In this document: positions 44,425-52,472 of the stretch, one piece after another
Layout: the number at the start of each line of letters is the position of its first letter
Position numbering within the stretch: position 1 is the stretch's first letter
Assembly: GCA_964235605.1 (NCBI GenBank)
Contig: CAXSCR010000033.1
Coordinates: 1 to 52,472 of the forward strand
DNA from: DATCRE01 sp964235605
GTDB taxonomy: Bacteria; Bacteroidota; Bacteroidia; Cytophagales; Cyclobacteriaceae
Reading direction: 5' to 3'
DNA length: 52,472 nt
Made by a program: the position numbers and the translations under genes
The notes under the pieces: generated by a model
The model's database searches: none
What the model saw: only the letters and a program-made list of their open reading frames with translations
What the model was told of the DNA's origin: nothing

Positions 44425-45051
44425 ATGAGTCTAAGAAAAGAGAAAGCAGCACGCTTAAAAGTTAATGTACTTGAGAATACATTAAAGCTCGTCGGCAAAA
44501 AGTCATTTGATGATCTTTATGTTGAGGATTTATGTGCCAAAGTGAAAATATCTAAAGTTACATTCTTTAAATATTTTCCACAAAAGGAAGATGTATTACT
44601 ATATTATTTGAGAATCTGGTGCTTAAACAGAGCCGTTGAATTAAATGCAAAACCTAAGGAGGGGACTCAAGGAATGTATTTCATCTTCGATAAGATGAGT
44701 GAATTATATGAGTCTCATCCTGGTCTTGTGTTGGGATTGGTAGGTTATTTAGCTGATATGAGAAGGGCTACAAAGCCATTTCCTGTAAAGTTAGAGGAGA
44801 AAAAGTTCTTCTTCCCTAATCATGACAATATCAATGCTGTCGAAATGCCTTCATTAGAGCAACTATTTGAAAAGTTTACGTCAGAAGCTGTTTCTAAAAA
44901 GGAAATATCCAAATCTGCCTCAAACCGTGATCTTTCAAATGGCTTAATGGCTACTTTACTGGGATCTATCATTTCTGCACACACAGGTCAACAAAAATCG
45001 TATAAGCAATTCTTCCGTAAAAACCTTGATCTGTTGATTAAAGGTCTTTAA
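44425..45051 (+). CDS. TetR/AcrR-family transcriptional regulator
   Basis: 208 residues. The N-terminal helix-turn-helix (about residues 10-60) reads VLENTLKLVGKKSFDDLYVE, DLCAKVKISKVTFFKYFPQK, the conserved TetR pattern ending in KxTFFKYFPxKEDVL. The C-terminal ligand domain is unspecific, as expected in this family. It is followed by an efficient terminator. The neighbours are unrelated, so the target operon may be elsewhere. The start is the ATG at 44425, about five bases after a run of T and A. Confidence 0.88.
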   Translation: MSLRKEKAARLKVNVLENTLKLVGKKSFDDLYVEDLCAKVKISKVTFFKYFPQKEDVLLYYLRIWCLNRAVELNAKPKEGTQGMYFIFDKMSELYESHPGLVLGLVGYLADMRRATKPFPVKLEEKKFFFPNHDNINAVEMPSLEQLFEKFTSEAVSKKEISKSASNRDLSNGLMATLLGSIISAHTGQQKSYKQFFRKNLDLLIKGL

Positions 45052-45070
45052 TAGAACGTTTATAATCATT

Positions 45071-45107
45071 GTCCCGCTCATATAACTTATGTGCGGGACT
45101 TTTTTTG
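45071..45107 (+). terminator. rho-independent terminator of the TetR gene
   Basis: GTCCCGC at 45071-45077 pairs with GCGGGAC at 45093-45099 around a 15-base loop, and a T-run follows (45100-45106). It lies 20 bases after the stop of the TetR gene. Confidence 0.85.
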
Positions 45108-45263
45108 CTATACCTCCTTAAAAAAAGCTTATTGGTATAAAGCAAATTGTTACGGCTAAATTAATATAAGTAAACTATTTGCTTATAATACACCAAGGAG
45201 TGGACTCATGCCCGTGTTAGTTCTTGAGAAGGAATATTAAGGTATCAAATAGATATATCAGTA

Positions 45264-45434
45264 CTAATTCATTTTTACTGTTTGCGTCCTTTTAGTGCGT
45301 TTGTCTTTTTTACGATCGAACAAACGATGGTGATATTTTGGTTTAACAACAGAAGAAGTAGAATTATTGGTGTTTTTGCTACACCCCGGTAGAAAGATAA
45401 TGATGATAGTAAAGAATAAGAGTATTCTGCTCAT
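45264..45434 (-). CDS. small basic lipoprotein, 56 aa
   Basis: A 56-codon gene that is easily missed. It starts with MSRILLFFTIIIIFLPGCSK, a signal peptide with a clean lipobox (LPGC) for processing by signal peptidase II. After the Cys comes an Asn/Ser/Thr-rich linker and then a strongly basic tail (HHRLFDRKKDKRTKRTQTVK). The basic tail may contact lipopolysaccharide or peptidoglycan; this is a guess from charge alone. No family is recognised. It lies between the TetR terminator and proA, on the minus strand, and ends 162 bases after the terminator. Confidence 0.6.
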   Translation of the reverse strand: MSRILLFFTIIIIFLPGCSKNTNNSTSSVVKPKYHHRLFDRKKDKRTKRTQTVKMN

Positions 45435-45528
45435 GAATGCAATCTCTAAAATACAATTTTTCTTTCAGTAGGCCAAAAGCGTATCAACGTGGTTCTATTA
45501 ATCTTTTATGATACACCGGCTTCTTCAA

Positions 45529-46776
45529 TTAAGGAACGCGTACTGCTCCATCACCTTTTATAAGCCATTTATAAGAAGTCATTTCTCTCAAGGCCATTGG
45601 GCCACGTGCATGTAGCTTCTGTGTACTGATACCAATTTCTGCTCCGAGGCCAAATTGGCCTCCATCGGTAAAAGCAGTTGAGGCATTAGCATAAATTGCA
45701 GCCGCATCTACATTTCTCATGAAGATATCTATTATCGCTTCATCTTCGGCAATAATAGCTTCGCTATGTTTCGAACTATATTGGTTGATGTGATTCAAAG
45801 CAGCATCTAGGTTACTTACGGTTTTGATACTTAGTTTATAATCTAAAAATTCAGTGCCATAATGTTCCGGTGACGCGGCATTAAGTAAGTTATCAGGATA
45901 TTTACCTTTGAGGATAGCTAGCGCTTTATTATCCGCATATAGTTGTACTTCTTTTTCCGCTAGTTGCTTAGTTAATGTAGGTAGATCGTTTAACCTCTCC
46001 TCATGTATGATTAAACAATCTAATGCGTTACACACGCTCACTCTCCTTGTTTTGGAATTAAAAATTATATCTGCCCCCTTCTGAACGTTGCCAGTAACAT
46101 CAAAGTAAGTATGAACAATGCCAGCGCCGGTTTCTATGACAGGTACTTTGGCATTTTCTCTTACATAATTTATTAAATTCTGACTTCCACGAGGTATGAT
46201 GACATCCACATACCCTACTGCTTGTAAAAGTTCAATTGTGGCCGATCGATCAGCAGGTAGAAGTGTAATTATGTCTGGATTTATATCGCATTTTATTAAA
46301 ACATCACGAATAATTTTTACAATAATTAGATTGGAAGATTCGGCATCACTTCCACCTTTCAGCAGACAAACATTTCCTGACTTAAGGCATAATGAAAACA
46401 CATCAAAGGTGACATTAGGCCTTGCTTCGTAAATAATTCCGATAACGCCTAAGGGCACGGTAGTTTTTTTAAACGATAAACCGTTGTTGAGTTTTTTATC
46501 TTCCAGAAGTATTCCAAGTGGAGAGGGTAGGGAAGCAACATTTTTTAGGTCAAGTGCAATTTCCTTAATTCGCTGTTCAGTTAGCTTAAGTCGATCGTAC
46601 ATAGGCGCATGCTCAGACATTCGGTCTAAGTCCTTACGGTTTTCAGAAAGAATAACTTGCGTATTTTGTACAATGTCATCCGCTAACAATAGTAAAACTT
46701 GGTTTACTTTTTGGTCGTTTAAAAGGCCTAACTTGCGGCTTGCTTCTTTGGCCGCTTTAAATGTATTTTCTAACAT
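45529..46776 (-). CDS. proA: glutamate-5-semialdehyde dehydrogenase (gamma-glutamyl phosphate reductase)
   Basis: 415 residues, normal for the family. It carries out the NADPH-dependent reduction of gamma-glutamyl phosphate to glutamate semialdehyde, the second step of proline synthesis. Visible motifs are GVIGIIYEARPNVTFDV, the nucleotide-binding LLKGGSDAESSN, IIPRGSQNLINYV, the nucleophilic Cys region in SVCNALDCLIIHE, and the C-terminal FTDGGQFGLGAEIGISTQKL, which binds the substrate. It lies 34 bases downstream of proB on the same strand, so both are made from one transcript. Nothing unusual is seen. Confidence 0.95.
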   Translation of the reverse strand: MLENTFKAAKEASRKLGLLNDQKVNQVLLLLADDIVQNTQVILSENRKDLDRMSEHAPMYDRLKLTEQRIKEIALDLKNVASLPSPLGILLEDKKLNNGLSFKKTTVPLGVIGIIYEARPNVTFDVFSLCLKSGNVCLLKGGSDAESSNLIIVKIIRDVLIKCDINPDIITLLPADRSATIELLQAVGYVDVIIPRGSQNLINYVRENAKVPVIETGAGIVHTYFDVTGNVQKGADIIFNSKTRRVSVCNALDCLIIHEERLNDLPTLTKQLAEKEVQLYADNKALAILKGKYPDNLLNAASPEHYGTEFLDYKLSIKTVSNLDAALNHINQYSSKHSEAIIAEDEAIIDIFMRNVDAAAIYANASTAFTDGGQFGLGAEIGISTQKLHARGPMALREMTSYKWLIKGDGAVRVP

Positions 46777-46810
46777 ATTAATTCTTATATCTATCTACCA
46801 AGCCAATTCA

Positions 46811-47890
46811 TCAATGTAAATATAAGTGATCGTAGTGAACCACAGGTTTTTGATTTTTCAATCCCATAGATTCTTTTGCTTTTTTATCATCACATTTAGC
46901 TAAGCCTAAGCCTAATTCATGATCATTTTCATCTACAATTTTAATAATGTCACCCTTTTTAAATGTTCCAATGATTTGTATGATACCGATGGGTAGTAGA
47001 CTATGTGCCTTGTCTGATAGCAAGACTTCTTTAGCTCCCTTATTAATTACCACTTTTCCTTTAGCTTCTTCATAGGCATGTGCCATGTATTTCTTAAAAT
47101 TAGACGCCAACTTCTGTGCAGGGAAGCGTGTGCCTATCTGCTCATTGCTAATGATTTTTTGAATGATGTCTGTTGTTCGTCCGTTGCCAATATGTACCGG
47201 TATACCCATGCCTGCAATTTTCTCGGAAGTTTGCACTTTGGTTAAAATACCACCTCTCCCAAATCCAGATTTTTTGCCTGTGGCGATTTCAGCTAAATTA
47301 ATATTCTTGGAATCGTATACGTGAATAATTTTTGTGCCTGGCTGGTCGGGGTCACCATCATACACACCATCAACATTACTTAAAATTATCAACAGATCTG
47401 TATTCATCATTGCGCTGACAAGACCTGCAAGCTCATCGTTATCAGTAAACATCAATTCGGTTACGGAAACTACATCATTCTCATTTAGTATAGGCACTAT
47501 GTTATGACTCAGTAAGGCAGATATGCAATTTTGCATATTCAGATAATGGTTGCGGCTTTTAAAATCTTCTTTTGTCACCAATACCTGTGAGCATAAAATA
47601 TCCTGTTTATCAAATGCGTCTTTATACAACGAAATTAATTTAACCTGTCCGATAGAAGCTAGCACTTGTCTTTGCACTACGGTGTCTGTCTTTTTAGGCA
47701 TTTTGTATATACTTCTGCCTGCTGCTACGGCCCCGGAGGAAACAAGAATCACCTGATGACCTTCACTGCGTAAGACTTTTATTTGTTTTGAGATATTGCT
47801 AATTACCATTTCGTCAGGGAAACCCTGGCTATTCGTAATGACGTTAGAACCGACTTTTACTGTAACAATTAATTTTTTAGAGCTACTCAT
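46811..47890 (-). CDS. proB: glutamate 5-kinase with PUA domain
   Basis: About 359 residues from the ATG at 47890 (MSSSKKLIVTVKVGSNVIT); a TTG further upstream would add nine residues before the conserved start and is unlikely. The amino-acid kinase domain (about 5-255) shows VTVKVGSNVIT, VSSGAVAAGR, the feedback loop area NENDVVSV and the DNDELAGLVS/LSNVDGVYDGDP pair. The C-terminal PUA domain (about 270-345) has KGAKEVLLSDKAHSLLPIGI. It phosphorylates glutamate, the first and feedback-inhibited step of proline synthesis. It is the first gene of a proB-proA operon. Confidence 0.95.
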   Translation of the reverse strand: MSSSKKLIVTVKVGSNVITNSQGFPDEMVISNISKQIKVLRSEGHQVILVSSGAVAAGRSIYKMPKKTDTVVQRQVLASIGQVKLISLYKDAFDKQDILCSQVLVTKEDFKSRNHYLNMQNCISALLSHNIVPILNENDVVSVTELMFTDNDELAGLVSAMMNTDLLIILSNVDGVYDGDPDQPGTKIIHVYDSKNINLAEIATGKKSGFGRGGILTKVQTSEKIAGMGIPVHIGNGRTTDIIQKIISNEQIGTRFPAQKLASNFKKYMAHAYEEAKGKVVINKGAKEVLLSDKAHSLLPIGIIQIIGTFKKGDIIKIVDENDHELGLGLAKCDDKKAKESMGLKNQKPVVHYDHLYLH

Positions 47891-47917
47891 TTGGTCATTA
47901 ATTTCGCCTCTTAGCAA

Positions 47918-48156
47918 ACTGGGTTCAATAATACTATTTTTTGTAATAATATTAGTTCAGCCACCGCGTCAAGAATGCAGTTTTGGCGGTGATTGTTTTA
48001 ATTATTACGCAGCTACAGGCTTCATGCAAGGAGTTGATACCTAAAATAGCTGCTAAAAGATCCATTATCTTACGCTGAAGGCAATATGTCTTTGCAGGGC
48101 TTTATATTTGGTATTAACAGATCTTATCAAGTTTTATAATTTAACCGATACCATGC
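47918..48156. other. divergent intergenic region between proB and a lipoprotein gene
   Basis: About 239 bases holding promoters for both directions. A plus-strand -7 box is listed separately. A 37-codon minus-strand reading at 47952-48065 (MDLLAAILGINSLHEACSCV) is too weak to call a gene. Confidence 0.3.
48103..48110 (+). promoter_or_regulatory. -7 box for the DUF6340 lipoprotein gene
   Basis: TATATTTG fits the TAnnTTTG consensus of Bacteroidota housekeeping promoters. It lies 47 bases upstream of the ATG at 48157. A TTTG at 48091-48094 is too close to be the -33 element, so support is partial. Confidence 0.4.
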
Positions 48157-49212
48157 ATGAAAGGAAAATGTATTGACAGGCATAAACTTTTTAGTTTCGT
48201 TTTATTTGCCCTCATAATTTCTTCTTGTAAAACAGACTTAGTTTTTATGAGCGTGCAAGAGCCCGCGCCTGTATCCATGCCTTCCTACATTAAAAAGGTA
48301 GGCGTCCTTGATAGAAGTCAGGCCTCGGAGGAGACCAAAAAAGCAAATGTCATTGATCAGGTATTATCAATTGAAGGTCCGGAACTTGATAAAGAAGGCG
48401 CCATAGAAAGTATTACAGGTCTTAAAGATGAATTGATGAAAAATGATAGATTCATGGAAGTGATTCTATTAAACGACCTGGGTTTAAGAACGGTAGGCGC
48501 CGGTGTTTTTCCCTCAGCCTTACCGTGGGAAACCGTTCAGAAGATATGTACTGCTAATGGCTTAGATGCAATTTTTTCTTTAGAGTTATTTGATACTGAT
48601 ACAAAATTAAATTACACGACAGTTCCAGTTACTTTGAAAACACCGCTAGGCAATATCCCTGCGTTAGAACATCAAGCCAATATGGCAACGAATGTTAAAA
48701 CAGGGTGGAGAATCTATGATCCTTCCGCTAAAAATATAGTAGATGAATTCTCAATTTCTAAAAGCTTGACCTTTACAGGTAGAGGCATAAATCCTGTTGT
48801 TGCGGCGGCTGGTCTTATTGGTCGTAAAGATGCCGTAAAGCAAACTGCAAATGATGTCGGACATCAATATGCAAATGGCATTTTACCTTTTTGGATACGC
48901 GTAACAAGAGAATACTACGTTAAAGGGAATAATAATTTTGTAATTGCTAAACGCAAAGCGCAAACCCGTAATTGGGATGAAGCTGGCGAGATATGGAAAA
49001 GAGAGACAACGAATAGCAAACCAAAAATTGCAGGAATGGCATGTTACAATATGGCCATCATTAGCGAAATAAATGGAGAGTTAGATGCCGCCATTGGATG
49101 GGCTCAAAAATCATATGAAGATTATAACAATAAGCTAGCACTTCAATACGTAAAAACACTTCGAAATCGAAAGGCCAGCGCTAATGCCTTACAAAGACAG
49201 CAAGAATATTGA
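48157..49212 (+). CDS. DUF6340 family lipoprotein
   Basis: 351 residues. A hydrophobic signal ends in ISSCK, a lipobox, so the mature protein is a lipoprotein starting at Cys24 or so. The central part (about 35-260) has the DUF6340 pattern: KKVGVLDRSQ, IESITGLKDELMKNDRF, WETVQKICTANGLDAIFSLE and RIYDPSAKNIVDEF. Two TPR-like helices close the protein (RNWDEAGEIWKRETTNSKPK and CYNMAIISEINGELDAAIGW). The family has no known function. It stands alone, 96 bases before the cydA gene on the same strand. Confidence 0.85.
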   Translation: MKGKCIDRHKLFSFVLFALIISSCKTDLVFMSVQEPAPVSMPSYIKKVGVLDRSQASEETKKANVIDQVLSIEGPELDKEGAIESITGLKDELMKNDRFMEVILLNDLGLRTVGAGVFPSALPWETVQKICTANGLDAIFSLELFDTDTKLNYTTVPVTLKTPLGNIPALEHQANMATNVKTGWRIYDPSAKNIVDEFSISKSLTFTGRGINPVVAAAGLIGRKDAVKQTANDVGHQYANGILPFWIRVTREYYVKGNNNFVIAKRKAQTRNWDEAGEIWKRETTNSKPKIAGMACYNMAIISEINGELDAAIGWAQKSYEDYNNKLALQYVKTLRNRKASANALQRQQEY

Positions 49213-49308
49213 TTCAGTTTTCCGTTATCTGTGAATGGTTATACGTAGAAATCTTATACATTTCAGTTTCTTATCTATTCACTATTAACAGATAGGTTTA
49301 AACGGCTT

Positions 49309-50628
49309 ATGGAAGATTTCTTTGCAGCCCGAGCCCAGATGGCTTTATCGCTTGGTTTTCATATCATTTATGCTTGCATCGGCATGGTGATGCCATTCTT
49401 CATGGCAGTATCACATTACAAATGGCTCACTACCCACGACATAACGTATAAGAATATTACCAAAGCTTGGAGCAAAGGTGTTGCTATATTTTTTGCAACT
49501 GGAGCGGTATCAGGTACTATGCTATCGTTTGAACTTGGGTTATTATGGCCTGGCTTTATGAGACATGCCGGGCCGATCTTCGGTATGCCTTTCTCTTTGG
49601 AAGGAACAGCATTCTTTATTGAGGCGATTGCTCTCGGTTTCTTTTTGTATGGCTGGGAAAAATTTAATGCGTGGTTCCATTGGTTTACTGGTGTTATTGT
49701 TGGCGTGAGTGGATTGGCTTCTGGTATTCTCGTTGTCTCGGCCAATGCTTGGATGAATAGTCCTGCTGGCTTTGATTATGTTGACGGACAATATCTGAAC
49801 ATTGATCCAATAAAAGCCATGTTTAATGATGCTTGGTTATTTCAAGCATTACATATGACGCTAGCTGCATTTGCTGCTACCGGTTTTGCTGTAGCTGGTG
49901 TACATGCCTTAATGATATTAAAAGCAAAACATGTTATTTTTCATGCCCGTGCTTTTCGAATTGCTGCGGTCTTTGGTGGCATAGCATCTATTTTACAACC
50001 CATCAGCGGTGACTTTTCTGCCAAAGATGTTGCTAAGCGACAACCCGCTAAGCTTGCTGCCATGGAAGCGCATTTTCATACTGAAAAGTCGGCATCACTT
50101 ATTATTGGGGGAGTACCAGATGAAAAAAATAAAGAAGTTAATTATGCTATCAAGCTGCCTGGTATGCTAAGCTTCCTCGCGCATGGAAATTTAGAGCAAG
50201 AAGTTACAGGCCTTGATAAAATACCCGTTAAAGATCAACCGCCGGTTCTTGTAACACATCTTGCCTTTCAGGTTATGGTATCAATTGGCGTTTTTCTAAT
50301 GGCATTGTCAACATTACATTTTATAGCAATACGAAAAAGAAGTTGGCTCACAAAGAAATGGTTTTTGAAATTATTTGTCATGGCTATTCCCATGGGGTTT
50401 ATTGCTGTTGAAGCGGGATGGACCGTAACAGAGGTGGGCCGACAGCCTTGGATTATTCACGGAATTATGCGTACCGCAGATGCAGTTACGCCTATGCCAG
50501 GAATTGCTTATTCATTTTACTTATTTACCGCCATTTATATATCATTGTCAATTGTGGTAATCTTTTTATTGAAGAGACAAATAGATATGGTGCCCGCGTT
50601 GTACGATGAAAGCCAACCTCAACATTAG
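49309..50628 (+). CDS. cydA: cytochrome bd ubiquinol oxidase subunit I (short Q-loop type)
   Basis: 439 residues with about nine membrane helices. His18 in LSLGFHIIYA is the likely high-spin b ligand. EGTAFFIEAIALGFFLYGWE carries the conserved Glu residues of the proton path, and HFHTEKSASL, GRQPW and FLAHGN are typical of the family. The Q-loop is short (about residues 245-300), which marks the S-type and is closer to the cyanide-insensitive oxidases than to the long-loop E. coli type. It oxidises quinol and reduces oxygen to water with high affinity at the inner membrane. The cydB gene follows after five bases, so both are co-expressed. No cydX-like gene is seen between. Confidence 0.95.
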   Translation: MEDFFAARAQMALSLGFHIIYACIGMVMPFFMAVSHYKWLTTHDITYKNITKAWSKGVAIFFATGAVSGTMLSFELGLLWPGFMRHAGPIFGMPFSLEGTAFFIEAIALGFFLYGWEKFNAWFHWFTGVIVGVSGLASGILVVSANAWMNSPAGFDYVDGQYLNIDPIKAMFNDAWLFQALHMTLAAFAATGFAVAGVHALMILKAKHVIFHARAFRIAAVFGGIASILQPISGDFSAKDVAKRQPAKLAAMEAHFHTEKSASLIIGGVPDEKNKEVNYAIKLPGMLSFLAHGNLEQEVTGLDKIPVKDQPPVLVTHLAFQVMVSIGVFLMALSTLHFIAIRKRSWLTKKWFLKLFVMAIPMGFIAVEAGWTVTEVGRQPWIIHGIMRTADAVTPMPGIAYSFYLFTAIYISLSIVVIFLLKRQIDMVPALYDESQPQH

Positions 50629-50633
50629 GGAAG

Positions 50634-51656
50634 ATGAACTATATTGTTATTGCGTATCTTTTTCTTTCTGTGCTTCTCTACATTGTTTTGGGTGGCGCTG
50701 ATTTTGGCGCAGGCATTCTTGAATTATTCACTTCTTCAAAAAATAGAAGTAGAACCCGTAAAACATTATATCACGCCATTGGCCCCATTTGGGAAGCGAA
50801 TCACATGTGGCTTATTATCGCAGTTGTTATTTTGTTTGTTGGCTTTCCTGTTATTTATACAGAGATGTCTATTTACTTGCATATTCCTTTGTTGATTATG
50901 TTGGTTGGCATTATAGCGCGAGGTACTGCATTCGTGTTTAGGCATTATGATGCAGTAAGGGATGATATGCAGAAAATCTATAATCGTGTATATATATTAT
51001 CTAGTTTAGTTACGCCATTATTTTTAGGCATTATAGCAGGGAGTGTTATATCAGGTCATATAAATCCAAAGGCGAATACATTTATAGAAGCGTATGTTTA
51101 TAGTTGGCTAAACTTGTTTTCAATAGGCGTTGGTTTTTTTGTCGTTGCCTTATGTGGATTTCTTGCTTCCGTTTATTTGATAGGGGAGTCACTTAGTGAA
51201 GAAGATAAACAGCGCTTTATCACGAAAGCAAAATGGATGAATATAGCTGCTGTTGTGTGTGGTGCTTTGGTGTTTATCGCTGCAGAAATTGATGAGATTC
51301 CGTTACTAGCTCGAATCTTTTACAATCCTATTGGATTGGGTGCAGTGATTGCGGCAAGTGTATCTTTAATTATACTCTGGTATCTTATCATTAAGGGCAA
51401 ATCATTAATTTTAAGACCGCTCGCGGCCTTTCAGGTTACCATGATTTTACTTGCCATTGGCTATGCGCATTTTCCTGATTTCATAATCATTCAAGGTGGA
51501 AAGAATCTTTCGCTTTTTGAAAACGAAGCACCTTATAAAACATTATCTGCGCTAGCCTGGGCTTTGCTTATTGGAAGTGTATTTATTCTTCCAGCGTTAT
51601 TCTACTTGTACTATAGCTTTCAAAAACGTGATGAACTGAATGATCAAATGCATTAG
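50634..51656 (+). CDS. cydB: cytochrome bd ubiquinol oxidase subunit II
   Basis: 340 residues with about eight membrane helices. The family signature LGGADFGAGILELF lies near residue 20, and IGPIWEANHMWLI and IIARGTAFVFRHYD are the conserved stretches of CydB. It forms the heterodimer with subunit I and stabilises the haem centres. It starts at an ATG five bases after cydA, with an AGGGAAG ribosome site overlapping the end of cydA. No further oxidase gene follows. Confidence 0.95.
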   Translation: MNYIVIAYLFLSVLLYIVLGGADFGAGILELFTSSKNRSRTRKTLYHAIGPIWEANHMWLIIAVVILFVGFPVIYTEMSIYLHIPLLIMLVGIIARGTAFVFRHYDAVRDDMQKIYNRVYILSSLVTPLFLGIIAGSVISGHINPKANTFIEAYVYSWLNLFSIGVGFFVVALCGFLASVYLIGESLSEEDKQRFITKAKWMNIAAVVCGALVFIAAEIDEIPLLARIFYNPIGLGAVIAASVSLIILWYLIIKGKSLILRPLAAFQVTMILLAIGYAHFPDFIIIQGGKNLSLFENEAPYKTLSALAWALLIGSVFILPALFYLYYSFQKRDELNDQMH

Positions 51657-51758
51657 AATTAATGCATGATTATTACAACGCATGTAGTAATGTTATCATG
51701 TCTATTATAAAACCACCTTCAAAATTTGTAAGTCATTAACAAATGAAGTGTGCGTGTT

Positions 51759-51878
51759 TTAACTACACTGTCCGAGTGCAACCCAAATTAGTACGAACAC
51801 GATAACAGTTCCGAAGCAACCGCCGCCTAATTTCTTCGCACCGTAACCAGCGATTAACCCTCTAAATAAATTATTCAT
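51759..51878 (-). CDS. small conserved-type membrane protein, 39 aa
   Basis: A 39-residue gene missed by length cut-offs. It reads MNNLFRGLIAGYGAKKLGGG and then a single hydrophobic helix (GTVIVFVLIWVALG) with two Cys. The pattern of a short basic lead with Gly-Tyr-Gly and Gly-Gly-Gly-Cys-Phe before one membrane helix is one I associate with small proteins common in Bacteroidota, so I rate it as real. It probably sits in the inner membrane, with Cys residues near both ends. It is transcribed toward the cydAB operon. Whether it relates to the oxidase is unknown. Confidence 0.65.
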   Translation of the reverse strand: MNNLFRGLIAGYGAKKLGGGCFGTVIVFVLIWVALGQCS

Positions 51879-52021
51879 AACCTTGTTTTAATATTTAAGA
51901 ATGAGGTATTAAAAACTTTATGCCAGGGGTGATATTGTGTGTTGAGGTGTTCACTTGTGGTTAATTTGTTTGCATGTGTTTAATACGGGTAAAAAGAGTA
52001 TTCCTTTTTATTTAGCTAGAG

Positions 52022-52320
52022 GAATTTCGCACGGATTGCGAGTGTGCTGCTGCGCGGAATTCTATTTTTCACTTTGATTAAAATAGCAGACCGCGCAACA
52101 AAAAAGCTAATGGTAGGTGTGGCGCTGGATGCGCCACACCTACCATTAGCTTAATTATCGTTGATGATGAATGAGTGCTTAGGCACTCATTCATCATCAA
52201 CGACATATATGCGCGCCTACGCTTTATCACGAAGTAACTCTAGACTTTCGCGCATGATCTCTATGCTCAGTCGCTCGGCTCCTGCCGAGTGACCAATATT
52301 GTTTAGGCCTCCGGCCTAAC
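52022..52320. repeat. array of long hairpins, function unknown
   Basis: Six or more stem-loops follow each other in about 300 bases: 52022-52062 (11-bp arms with two mismatches), 52104-52152 (22-bp perfect arms, 5-base loop), 52158-52203 (21-bp perfect arms, TTAG loop), 52209-52255 (7-bp ATGCGCG/CGCGCAT arms, long loop), 52270-52293 (10-bp arms, one mismatch) and 52303-52319 (TTAGGCC/GGCCTAA, 3-base loop). None is followed by a T-run. No reading frame of reasonable length crosses the array. The long perfect stems cannot be explained by a single terminator. Confidence 0.8.
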
Positions 52321-52472
52321 GTTACAAATCAATTTATTAATTTAAATAAAGCATATCTGAGCTCAGAAAAGCAAACACAGGTTATCCTACTTTATATCTC
52401 TTACCGTTGTTGGGTCACCCACTTCTACCGCAAGTTTAGCGATAGCATAACTTGTGGTTTATCATGAGTCAA

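Noticed and set aside
45208..45240. 10-codon micro-ORF with a perfect AAGGAG ribosome site
   Set aside because: It encodes MPVLVLEKEY only, precedes no plus-strand gene and could not serve as a leader peptide. Likely chance.
47952..48065. 37-codon minus-strand frame MDLLAAILGINSLHEACSCV upstream of proB
   Set aside because: Too short, no homologue recognised, no ribosome site and in a divergent promoter region.
1..52472. CRISPR arrays, tRNA or rRNA genes, prophage and intact insertion sequences
   Set aside because: I looked on both strands and saw no regularly spaced repeats, no cloverleaf-like sequence, no rRNA conserved blocks and no transposase or integrase frame.

Overview
The window looks like a chromosomal segment of a Bacteroidota bacterium, probably in the Cytophagales/Chitinophagales range. 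The evidence is three large secreted proteins ending in a type IX secretion (T9SS) type A sorting domain, an outer-membrane beta-barrel receptor with a carboxypeptidase-like N-terminal domain, an OmpA protein with PD40 repeats, DUF2911 and DUF6340 proteins, an S-type cytochrome bd oxidase, TAnnTTTG-like promoter boxes and weak Shine-Dalgarno use. The DNA is AT-rich throughout, with one short GC-rich exception near 32 kb. I see no rRNA, tRNA, CRISPR array, intact insertion sequence or prophage.

Layout. 0.4-8 kb: a small unknown protein, a half-size EamA transporter, an operon of response regulator, histidine kinase and outer-membrane receptor, and an LTA-synthase-like membrane phosphotransferase upstream of it. 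8-9.9 kb: a gene graveyard with several decayed short genes and a non-autonomous mobile element (MITE-like) with 18-bp terminal inverted repeats and a 5-bp target duplication. 9.9-13.8 kb: a minus-strand cluster of methyltransferase, GT39-like glycosyltransferase, polyprenyl-phosphate GT2 and polysaccharide deacetylase, which fits lipid-linked sugar or cell-envelope glycan modification. 14-25 kb: a secreted zinc metalloprotease, a broken GlxA/AraC regulator, an exported TPR-CHAT peptidase and a giant LRR/Ig-like surface protein. 25-30 kb: a sialate O-acetylesterase-like enzyme and a YtrA-type cluster (ABC ATPase, permease, GntR regulator, GIN-like protein) with a palindromic operator candidate. 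30-36 kb: a decayed MBOAT acyltransferase, two unknown small exported proteins, a GC-rich repeat unit and a GxGYxYP/PA14/crystallin/ricin surface protein. 36-40.5 kb: PadR plus a truncated permease, DUF2911, 3-methyladenine DNA glycosylase and an OmpA/PD40 protein. 40.9-45 kb: a three-protein phosphorelay (CHASE3-PAS kinase, lone receiver, receiver-kinase) and a TetR regulator. 45-51.7 kb: a small lipoprotein, proA and proB, a DUF6340 lipoprotein, cydA and cydB. 51.7-52.5 kb: a 39-residue membrane protein and a striking run of long hairpins.

The functional themes are surface export (T9SS cargo), envelope glycan handling, two-component signalling, proline synthesis and microaerobic respiration. 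The strongest unexplained signals are non-coding: the hairpin array at the right end, the MITE-like element at 9.5 kb, and a pair of about 300-bp diverged repeats in opposite orientation 35 kb apart. Several intergenic stretches that look empty carry readable remnants of real proteins broken by stops and frameshifts, so this part of the chromosome has undergone substantial gene decay. All motif positions were counted by hand and may be off by a residue or two.
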